From: Onstottus_A sp036505875
GTDB lineage: Bacteria; Acidobacteriota; Blastocatellia; UBA7656
Direction: 5' to 3'
Assembly: GCA_036505875.1 (NCBI GenBank)
Contig: DASXSR010000419.1
Span: 1 to 16,542, forward strand
Length of the DNA: 16,542 nucleotides
The position numbers were made by a program, and so were the translations under genes. Of the stretch, positions 6,916-13,688 are shown one piece after another (position 1 is the stretch's first letter; every line of letters begins with the position of its first letter). The notes beneath the pieces were generated by a model. That model made no database searches, was not told where the DNA came from, and saw nothing but the letters and a program-made list of their open reading frames with translations.

Positions 6916-9345
6916 CTACCGAGTCGCGCTTGTCGCGATTGCGTTGAACAGGAAAGGTAGCGTTGCGATGCTTTGGCCGCGATACTGAGGTCGAAAAGCG
7001 AACATCACCACGCGTCCCTTGCCTCGTTTCACTTCGACGATCGCGCCTTTGCCCGCGATCTTCTCCGCGCCGAGCAGCCAGCCCGACAGAAGTAACTCCT
7101 TCGCGTCGGCGAATCGAGCGATCACTCGCGCGTTGCTGCTCGTGGATTCGAAGGCGAGTGCACCTTCGACCCACGCTATGCTCTCATCGCGAGACGACTC
7201 AAGCAGCGGCGCGCCGTGCGCGATAGGACTTGTAGTGTCGACTTTGATTTTGAGAATCGAACCCGGGCAGTAGAAGTCTTTCGGCGGAACTCCTTCAAGC
7301 ACGTTCTTCACCGGCACGCCGAGATGATCGATGGCAAACTGAGAAGCTTCGTTGAGCGTGATGATAGTACCGCCTTCTTCAACAAACTTCTTCAGCGCAT
7401 CGACTCCGGCTTGACCGAGCCCACCGCTGATCTCTGACGGATACCGATCTTTGGACAAGCCGTTGAAGATCTGCTGTGAGCTTTGGCCAGGGATGACGAT
7501 GCAGTCAAAATTGGACCGAAGATTCCAAGCACGAATTTCTGCATCAGTGGCTGACTTGTAGGACACGTCGCCTCTGTATTGTTCAAATGTCCAACGAGTC
7601 CATCCTTCATCCATCGACGCGGCATAGCTCTTGTACAGACCGATACGCGCTGTTCCAGTTGAAGCTCTATTACCAAGACCGCCGGAATACCCAGATTGAG
7701 GCGGATTTTTTCGAGGCAGACTGAACGGCTTGTTTACCTGAACAACATCGACTCCCATCAACAGGGGCAAAGTCTGAGCAGTGACATCATAAGGTCGCCT
7801 CGGCGGACCACCGGGATATTCACGTATGTTTGGGTAATGCTGTCGCTCAAGGAGAGTCTCCGCGAACGATCCATAGGGTTGCTGCATAAGAACTATTCTG
7901 GTGTCGGTCGGATATTTGACGCCATCCACGGTGAACTCTTCGCCCCCGTGAATGATATTGACCTGTCCCCGCTCCAAGATTGATTCAAGCCGCCACAAAC
8001 CATCGCGATCCCATACATTGCTGTAATTCTTCGGCGGCAATAGAAGAAATGCGAACGGTTCGCCGGATTTGCGTTCGCGCACGGCGTCTTTGCCGACACG
8101 ATAGAAATCTCGCAGCCAGCGCTCGCGATAGCGCGCGGCGTTTCGGAGCAGCGCAAACGCGCCCGATTGCATGTAATCGACGATGTTCGACAGCTTCCAT
8201 TCTCCACCCGGCCACACCAGTGGAAAGTTCCAGCTTCGAACCTTTGGATCGACTCCTATTTGCGGGGTCAGCTTCTCGAAAGGAATGTTCGTGGGCGACG
8301 CGATCCGCGCTGAGGCAGTCTCGCTTAGAATCCTTATTGCGCCATGATAATGCTGATAGGCGCGGGACGGCGACCACGCATCGTACACGCCGTTGATCAC
8401 CACTCCGGCTTTGCCTTCTGCGATTAGCTCCCACGCCATCGTCGAGCCCATGAAGTTCACGCCAGCCTGAAGTATCGGTGAGACGTTCGGCTCCCAGGGA
8501 TCGACGTAAGGCGGTAAGAAAAATCTCGAGCCAGTGTCACCCTGCTGATGAATATCGTGGACGATCTGCGGATGCCAGACGTTGTAAACCTTATCGACGG
8601 TAAGTTGCGTTTCCACCTGCGTGAACGCGTACCAGTCACGGTTGTTGTCGTGGCCGGTGTAGTGGTGATAAAGCTCGGGCGGGTTCGTTCCTTCAGCGGG
8701 AGTGGCAAGCGTCTTGTCGTACCAGGTCTTGACGATATCGTTGCCGTCGGGATTGAGCGACGGGATGAGAAGAATGATGCACTTGTCCAGAATCTCGTGA
8801 GTCTCCGCCGAATCATCCGACGCAAGCCTATGAGCGATATTCATCGAAACCAGATTACCGCCGACTTCGGTCGAATGGATGCCGCAAGTGATCAGAACAA
8901 TTGTCCGGCCTTCGGCGATGAGCTTCTCGGCTTCGGCGTCGTTGCTGTTGAAAGTTCGCGGGTCGGCAAGTTTGTGCTGAACCTCTTTGAATCTTTCGAG
9001 ACGTGCCAGATTCGCGGGCGATGAAATCGTTGCGAGCACAAACGGGCGGCCTAGCGTAGTCTTGCCCAGTTCCGAGAACCTCACGCGATCGCTCGATCGC
9101 TCGAGGCGCGTGAAGTAATCGACGATTTGCGCCCAGGAAGCGAGCTTGCGATCATCGCCGGGCGTGAATCCGATCACGTCGCGAGGGGCGGGTATTGTTG
9201 CCTTCGTTCCAGCTTTCGACGGCGTTCGCCTCTGTTGAGAAGCCGGTCCGGTTGGGATTGCAAACGCGGTCGTCACCAAAGACGTGCATAAGAAGAGCGC
9301 GAAGCCGACTCGAGTGCGAGAGACCAGATTGTTGAATGAGAGCAT
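6916..9345 (-). CDS. Secreted M14-family zinc carboxypeptidase with C-terminal Rossmann-like domain
   Basis: This gene encodes 809 residues. The ATG at 9345 has AGGAGGA (9350-9356) four bases upstream and begins a signal peptide (MLSFNNLVSRTR, hydrophobic to AFA at about 29). In the M14 domain (about 65-400), H157 and E160 (GIHSTEVGG) and H266 (HDIHQQG) are the expected zinc ligands, N235-R236 (NNRDW) the substrate-binding pair, and E342 (LSETAS) the probable catalytic glutamate. The last 200 residues or so (DCIVIPG, then FVEEGGTIITL) resemble the class I amidotransferase-like domain seen in long M14-like proteins. The protein is larger than digestive carboxypeptidases (about 300 residues), typical of this subfamily. 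The expected role is release of C-terminal residues from peptides outside the cytoplasm. It lies 60 bases after the YCF48 gene and 61 bases before the M28 gene. Confidence 0.93.
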   Translation of the reverse strand: MLSFNNLVSRTRVGFALFLCTSLVTTAFAIPTGPASQQRRTPSKAGTKATIPAPRDVIGFTPGDDRKLASWAQIVDYFTRLERSSDRVRFSELGKTTLGRPFVLATISSPANLARLERFKEVQHKLADPRTFNSNDAEAEKLIAEGRTIVLITCGIHSTEVGGNLVSMNIAHRLASDDSAETHEILDKCIILLIPSLNPDGNDIVKTWYDKTLATPAEGTNPPELYHHYTGHDNNRDWYAFTQVETQLTVDKVYNVWHPQIVHDIHQQGDTGSRFFLPPYVDPWEPNVSPILQAGVNFMGSTMAWELIAEGKAGVVINGVYDAWSPSRAYQHYHGAIRILSETASARIASPTNIPFEKLTPQIGVDPKVRSWNFPLVWPGGEWKLSNIVDYMQSGAFALLRNAARYRERWLRDFYRVGKDAVRERKSGEPFAFLLLPPKNYSNVWDRDGLWRLESILERGQVNIIHGGEEFTVDGVKYPTDTRIVLMQQPYGSFAETLLERQHYPNIREYPGGPPRRPYDVTAQTLPLLMGVDVVQVNKPFSLPRKNPPQSGYSGGLGNRASTGTARIGLYKSYAASMDEGWTRWTFEQYRGDVSYKSATDAEIRAWNLRSNFDCIVIPGQSSQQIFNGLSKDRYPSEISGGLGQAGVDALKKFVEEGGTIITLNEASQFAIDHLGVPVKNVLEGVPPKDFYCPGSILKIKVDTTSPIAHGAPLLESSRDESIAWVEGALAFESTSSNARVIARFADAKELLLSGWLLGAEKIAGKGAIVEVKRGKGRVVMFAFRPQYRGQSIATLPFLFNAIATSATR

Positions 9346-9405
9346 TAGATCCTCCTGCTCAATAAGCAAACAACGCAGCTCCGCTGGGGTGCTATGAGCG
9401 CGATG

Positions 9406-10581
9406 CTACTCGCTCACTCGAAAGAATATCGCGCCGCCGCCGACTGCCCATACGTGCGAGGGATCGGCGGCGCCCAACCTCGCAAGCACGACGTCTTGTT
9501 CGAACACCTTTGGCTCGCTCAGCCAAGATCGGCCTCCGTCCACCGTGTGGTAGGCGTAAGGCCCGCGTTCGGTCAGCGCCCAGCCCTCGTTGGCACTGAT
9601 CAGAAACACATCGCGGACGCCCGAATCGGCGACGATCCAGGTGCGTCGCCAGGTCTTCCCGCCGTCGGCGGTGGCGATGACCCGGCCCGCGGGCTCCTTC
9701 TTCATTGTGCTTGCTGCCGCGAAACCGTGGTCCTTGTCGGCGAAGTGCACGCTGCGCATTGCGAATTGTTTCGCTGCGTCGCTTGTCAAATCAACCGGAC
9801 CTTCCGCAAATTCCATCTCGGTTCGCTGAGAGCTCCACGTTCTTCCACCGTCGCTTGTATTGTAGATCTTTCCGTTTGTCGCTGAGGCCCAGCCGTTTAT
9901 CTTATCCACGAAAAAGACTCGATAGACTGAAACCGGGACATTGTATTGCGGCTGCCAGGTGCTGCCCCCGTCGGTGGTCGCGAGAATCGCGCTCGGTCCC
10001 CCGACGTTGCCTTGCTCTTCTCCGCGGGGCTTAGTCAGGCCGCCGACCCAACCGGTTTGTGCATCCGTGAAGAAAACTGTTACTGGTATTTGTTTGTAGC
10101 TAAGCCGCGTGACGGACCAAGATGAACCGGCATCAGTTGTCTTGAGTACAACACCGTCGTCGCCAGAATCAACGCCCACCATCCATCCTACATCGGGGCT
10201 TATGAAATGTATCGCGTTCAAACTTGGAATCTCGATCTTCGCCAATTGAACCGGCGATTCAGTCCAGGTCTGGCCGCCGTCGGTTGTCTTGAGGAAGACG
10301 CCGACTCTTTGCTCGCCGGCTAGCGGCATGTCGCCACAGACAAAGACGTCGTTGGGCGAGACGACTGAAATGCCACTGTAGAAGAACACCGCGAGGTTTG
10401 TACCCGCGTAGCTCAGCGATGAAGGTGATCGAAATTGCGGAAGCCATCGAGCCGGCTTGACTGAGGCTTGAGGAGCCGCTCTATTGCTGTTGCTTTGGGA
10501 GCTGTTGCAACCGGGCGCGGCGATCGTAACAATCAAAAGCAGCAGCGACAGCGCTGCGCGTCCATTGATCTTCGTCAGCAT
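9406..10581 (-). CDS. YCF48/BNR-repeat lipoprotein (photosystem II assembly factor HCF136-like fold)
   Basis: This gene encodes 391 residues. The N-terminus (MLTKINGRAALSLLLLIV) ends in an imperfect lipobox (APGC, C25) followed by an Asn/Ser-rich linker, so a lipoprotein is likely. Six Asp-box/BNR motifs are visible: TTDGGQTW (99), TTDAGSSW (148), TTDGGSTW (202), TSDGGRTW (242), TADGGKTW (304) and TVDGGRSW (346). Between them are WMVG, WVGG and WAVGGG strands, the pattern of the YCF48 seven-bladed propeller. In plants and cyanobacteria this fold helps assemble photosystem II; in non-phototrophs its role is unknown. There is no Shine-Dalgarno sequence upstream of the ATG; an 80-base palindrome begins only five bases upstream. 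It is followed by the M14 gene after 60 bases. Confidence 0.9.
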   Translation of the reverse strand: MLTKINGRAALSLLLLIVTIAAPGCNSSQSNSNRAAPQASVKPARWLPQFRSPSSLSYAGTNLAVFFYSGISVVSPNDVFVCGDMPLAGEQRVGVFLKTTDGGQTWTESPVQLAKIEIPSLNAIHFISPDVGWMVGVDSGDDGVVLKTTDAGSSWSVTRLSYKQIPVTVFFTDAQTGWVGGLTKPRGEEQGNVGGPSAILATTDGGSTWQPQYNVPVSVYRVFFVDKINGWASATNGKIYNTSDGGRTWSSQRTEMEFAEGPVDLTSDAAKQFAMRSVHFADKDHGFAAASTMKKEPAGRVIATADGGKTWRRTWIVADSGVRDVFLISANEGWALTERGPYAYHTVDGGRSWLSEPKVFEQDVVLARLGAADPSHVWAVGGGAIFFRVSE

Positions 10582-10586
10582 AGTTT

Positions 10587-10666
10587 GTATGGGCGGCCCT
10601 CCGTGGCCGCCCTCTCTTACAAGAAGCGCACGCTAAAAAGGGGCGGCCACGGAGGGGCGCCCATAC
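10587..10666. repeat. 80-base near-perfect palindromic repeat, family B
   Basis: The left arm 10587-10612 and right arm 10641-10666 are inverted copies over 26 bases with a single mismatch, separated by a 28-base spacer. The arm begins GTATGGGCGGCCCTCCGTGG. The element occupies 80 of the 93 bases between the rimI stop codon and the ycf48 start. It is unrelated in sequence to family A but has the same length and layout (about 26-base arms, about 27-base spacer), suggesting a REP/MITE dimer. Folded in RNA it would form a very stable hairpin between the two genes. Confidence 0.8.
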
Positions 10667-10674
10667 GAGTTTCC

Positions 10675-11181
10675 TCAAGCTAGATTCTTGACCATCAAGA
10701 AGCCATCATCACCGCTGGTGTAATAGCGCGACATGCGCCGGACGATTTTGTAGCCGAGGTTGAGATACAACTTCTGCGCGGCAACGTTCGATGTGCGCAC
10801 TTCAAGCCGCACTGTTGTTATGCCGCGTCGGAGAAACCCTTGTTCGACTTCCGCCATCAAACGCCGGCCAAGTCCACTGCGCCGATGTTCAGGGGCGACT
10901 GCCAACGCTACCACGTGACCAGTGCCGTCAGGCTCGATCATCCCCACCACGAAGGCGAGCATCTGATCGGAAGGCGAGATGATCTTATGACAAACCGATT
11001 GAGCGTGTGATACGAGGTAACGAATGGTCTCGCGATCGTAGGCTTCTCCATCAGAGAAGCATCTTTGATCGAGCCGCCAACAATCGCTAATGTCGCCGTG
11101 ACCCATTGGCAACACTATTGATTGAGCCAGGGCCGCCCACGACAACTGGTCGAATCTTTCTTTTCGCCGTCTAGGCCACAT
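10675..11181 (-). CDS. rimI: GNAT-family N-acetyltransferase, RimI-like
   Basis: This gene encodes 168 residues from the ATG at 11181. The frame stays open to a TTG at 11244, but a consensus TATAAT at 11213-11218 lies inside that extension and would start the mRNA near 11206, so I prefer the ATG even though its ribosome site is weak. The GNAT core is clear: a beta-4 strand ending VVALAVAPEHR, the acetyl-CoA loop RRSGLGRR (100-107), and motif B VRTSNVAAQKLYLNLGY (128-144), which is characteristic of RimI, the acetylase of the N-terminus of ribosomal protein S18. The first 20 residues (MWPRRRKERFDQLSW) are unusual for RimI. The gene is not beside tsaB or tsaD as rimI often is, so the substrate is uncertain; other protein or small-molecule acetyltransferases are possible. 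Confidence 0.8.
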   Translation of the reverse strand: MWPRRRKERFDQLSWAALAQSIVLPMGHGDISDCWRLDQRCFSDGEAYDRETIRYLVSHAQSVCHKIISPSDQMLAFVVGMIEPDGTGHVVALAVAPEHRRSGLGRRLMAEVEQGFLRRGITTVRLEVRTSNVAAQKLYLNLGYKIVRRMSRYYTSGDDGFLMVKNLA

Positions 11182-11212
11182 GTCAGACCGCGTCGCTACA
11201 AATCGGTCTCCT

Positions 11213-11218
11213 ATTATA
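11213..11218 (-). promoter_or_regulatory. Promoter -10 box upstream of the GNAT gene
   Basis: On the minus strand this reads TATAAT, a perfect -10 hexamer. The only -35-like sequence is TTGCTG at 11239-11244, with a long 20-base spacer. Transcription would begin near 11206, giving a leader of about 25 bases before the ATG at 11181. It may drive the whole minus-strand run of acetyltransferase, lipoprotein and peptidase genes. Confidence 0.45.
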
Positions 11219-11399
11219 CGACAACGAAACGATTCTCGCAGCAAGGGAGTTGCGTGAGCAATGTTTTGTGCTGAATCAAGCGGACAATGTTGGACTGACT
11301 GTCGATATGCACGTGCTTATCGACGATCAGACGGACGACAATGCAGAGCAAATTTGGAAGGATTTGTTTGGGTTGCTTCCCCGCGACAGTAAGCTATCG

Positions 11400-11720
11400 T
11401 CACCCCAGCAAAACGATCATTCCATGATAAGCACAGAGGCACATATAAATGCCCGCCACCAGCCTGATTCCTAACCGCGCGGTCTTGAAGTGCGAGTAGT
11501 TGTAGCAGATCAACAATCCGAGAGCAGTCACGCCCATCTTCACCAGGAAAAACAACACCGCATTCTGCTGAATGAGCGAAGCCATCAACGGATTGCCTTC
11601 GGCTGCGACGCCGCGACTTATGTGTTGCATTGTTGCCACCGCGTCGTAACCTGACATAGCGATTGCGGCAAGGACATACGTGAACAACTTGGAGTTGTGA
11701 AAGAGTACACTGGATCTCAC
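11400..11720 (-). CDS. Small membrane protein, DUF5658-like
   Basis: This gene encodes 106 residues if it begins at the GTG at 11720, which has AGAGG (11730-11734) nine bases upstream; a TTG at 11729 is the alternative. Three hydrophobic segments are visible: FTYVLAAIAMSGYDAVAT, NAVLFFLVKMGVTALGLLIC and LVAGIYMCLCAYHGMIVLLG. The pattern of a Y/FDAxxT near the end of helix 1, then a loop with AEGNPLM, matches DUF5658-type integral membrane proteins, whose function is unknown. It lies upstream of the GNAT gene on the same strand, with 155 to 220 non-coding bases between, and is divergent from hutU. Confidence 0.75.
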   Translation of the reverse strand: MRSSVLFHNSKLFTYVLAAIAMSGYDAVATMQHISRGVAAEGNPLMASLIQQNAVLFFLVKMGVTALGLLICYNYSHFKTARLGIRLVAGIYMCLCAYHGMIVLLG

Positions 11721-11888
11721 GATGCTCAACCTCTTCTGCTCAGTTTCTCGAACGAGCGATCGGGAATGGGGCTCCCGATTTTTCGCAATCTTTCAAAAAC
11801 TTCTACGCCAGAATCAAAGATACTATTAAAGCATCCAACGAAGCAATTACCCGACCGGGGCATTACAATAACGCCCGAACGGCTGTGC

Positions 11889-11913
11889 TACAATCCTCAG
11901 GCGAAGTCTTCGC
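11889..11913 (+). promoter_or_regulatory. Possible hutU promoter with palindromic operator
   Basis: TACAAT (11889-11894) could be a -10 box; no good -35 is visible at normal spacing. Six bases downstream, GCGAAG-T-CTTCGC (11901-11913) is a perfect 6-bp inverted repeat, placed where a repressor would cover the transcription start. The hutU start lies 63 bases further. The rest of the 246-base gap between the divergent genes is AT-rich and shows no frame of note. Confidence 0.3.
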
Positions 11914-11976
11914 TCTATAGTCACAAGATGTTTAATCGGGCAAAGATTTCAAAAAAGACTTCAGGCCAATGAATCT

Positions 11977-13635
11977 ATGAAACCTGGAAGAGTTGCCGCG
12001 CCGCGAGGTTCCGAGATCAGTTGCAAAGGCTGGCATCAGGAAGCCGCGCTTCGGATGTTGATGAACAACCTCGATCCGGAAGTCGCGGAGAAGCCTGACG
12101 AGTTGATTGTTTACGGCGGCACCGGCAAAGCCGCGCGCGACTGGCGCTCGTTCCACGCAATCGTCAACGCACTTCGGGGGCTCGAGAACGACGAGACGCT
12201 GCTCGTTCAGTCGGGCAAGCCCGTGGGTATGTTTCGGACTCACGAGTGCGCGCCGCGAGTGTTGATTGCAAACGCCAACCTCGTTGGACGCTGGTCTAAC
12301 TGGGACGAGTTTCATCGGCTCGAGCGATTGGGGCTGACGATGTACGGGCAGATGACCGCGGGCTCGTGGATTTACATCGGCAGCCAGGGGATCGTTCAAG
12401 GCACCTTTGAAACTTTCGCGGCTGCGGCTAGCAAGCACTTTGGAGGATCGCTGGAAGGCAGGCTGATAGTCTCGGGGGGCATGGGCGGAATGGGCGGCGC
12501 TCAGCCGCTTGCGGCGACGATGAACGGCGCGTGCTTCCTCGGGATAGAAGTCGATCCGGCTCGCATCCAGAAGCGAATCAAAACGGGATATTGCGACCGG
12601 ATGGCCGTGCACCTCGACGAAGCGCTGCAAATCGTCGACGATGCGCGAGCAAAAGGCGAAGCGATTTCAGTTGGTCTTGTCGGAAATTGTGCCGATGTCA
12701 TTCCGGAGATTGCGAGGCGCGGCGTTGTGCCTGACGTTCTTACCGATCAAACGAGCGCGCACGACGCCCTGAACGGTTACGTGCCAAATGGAATGTCTCT
12801 CGATGAGGCGCTTTCGCTCAGGCGGGAAGATCCCGACGACTACATTCGACGCTCGATGGATGCGATGGCCGAGCACGTTCGCGCGATGCTCGAGCTGAAG
12901 CGACAAGGCGCCGTGACGTTCGACTACGGCAACAACATTCGCGCACAGGCGAAGGAGAGTGGAGTCGAAGATGCGTTCGAGATTCCGGGCTTTGTTCCCG
13001 AGTACATTCGGTCTCTTTTTTGTCAGGGGCGAGGACCGTTTCGATGGGTCGCGCTGTCGGGTAATCCAAAAGACATTCACAAGACCGACAATCTTGCGCT
13101 CGAATTGTTTCCCGATGACGAGGTGCTCTCGCGTTGGTTAAAGCTCGCAGGCCAGCGTGTAAAGTTTCAAGGCTTGCCCGCGCGAATCTGCTGGCTCGGT
13201 TACGGAGAACGCGCTGAGTTCGGCGAGGCTATGAACGATATGGTCCGCAGTGGCAAGCTTGAAGCTCCCATCGTTATCGGCCGGGATCATCTTGATACGG
13301 GTTCCGTGTCATCCCCGTATCGCGAAACCGAGGGAATGCTTGACGGATCGGACGCGATAGCGGATTGGCCGCTGTTGAATGCGATGCTCAACACAGCATC
13401 GGGCGCGAGTTGGGTTTCGATTCACAACGGGGGCGGTGTTGGAATCGGCTACTCCCTACACGCCGGTCAGGTGACTGTGGCCGACGGAACTGAGGATGGC
13501 GCTCGAAGACTGAATCGGGTGTTGACGAACGATCCGGGCATCGGGATAGCACGCCACGCTGATGCAGGTTACGAAGAGGCAACGCGCACGGCGAAAGAGA
13601 AGGGAATCAAGTTGCCCGCGTGGCACATTGAGTAA
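11977..13635 (+). CDS. hutU: Urocanate hydratase (urocanase)
   Basis: This gene encodes 552 residues, the family's normal length. It converts urocanate to 4-imidazolone-5-propanoate, the second step of histidine degradation, in the cytoplasm with tightly bound NAD+. Diagnostic stretches are VYGGTGKAARDW near the N-terminus, QSGKPVGMFRTH, the NAD+-binding glycine-rich loop GGMGGMGGAQPLA, and GLPARICWLGYGERAE with catalytic C405. The C-terminal NGGGVGIGYSLHAGQV and ANDPG-like (TNDPGIGIARHADAGYE) motifs are also present. The Shine-Dalgarno is poor (CAGG about 11 bases before the ATG). No hutH, hutI, hutG or hutC is nearby, so this is an orphan copy within the window. It is convergent with the glycosyltransferase gene, with 53 bases between stops and no clear terminator; CTGTGTGCC is repeated at 13653-13661 and 13668-13676 in that gap. 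Confidence 0.97.
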   Translation: MKPGRVAAPRGSEISCKGWHQEAALRMLMNNLDPEVAEKPDELIVYGGTGKAARDWRSFHAIVNALRGLENDETLLVQSGKPVGMFRTHECAPRVLIANANLVGRWSNWDEFHRLERLGLTMYGQMTAGSWIYIGSQGIVQGTFETFAAAASKHFGGSLEGRLIVSGGMGGMGGAQPLAATMNGACFLGIEVDPARIQKRIKTGYCDRMAVHLDEALQIVDDARAKGEAISVGLVGNCADVIPEIARRGVVPDVLTDQTSAHDALNGYVPNGMSLDEALSLRREDPDDYIRRSMDAMAEHVRAMLELKRQGAVTFDYGNNIRAQAKESGVEDAFEIPGFVPEYIRSLFCQGRGPFRWVALSGNPKDIHKTDNLALELFPDDEVLSRWLKLAGQRVKFQGLPARICWLGYGERAEFGEAMNDMVRSGKLEAPIVIGRDHLDTGSVSSPYRETEGMLDGSDAIADWPLLNAMLNTASGASWVSIHNGGGVGIGYSLHAGQVTVADGTEDGARRLNRVLTNDPGIGIARHADAGYEEATRTAKEKGIKLPAWHIE

Positions 13636-13688
13636 GATCCAAGTCGACAAGGCTGTGTGCCCGAGGCCTGTGTGCCAAAGTGTGAACG

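Noticed and set aside
11932..12630. 232-residue minus frame
   Set aside because: Antisense to hutU, and composition typical of a shadow frame.
13636..13688. Bidirectional terminator between hutU and the glycosyltransferase gene
   Set aside because: No GC-rich inverted repeat with T-tract; only a 9-base direct repeat (CTGTGTGCC) is present.
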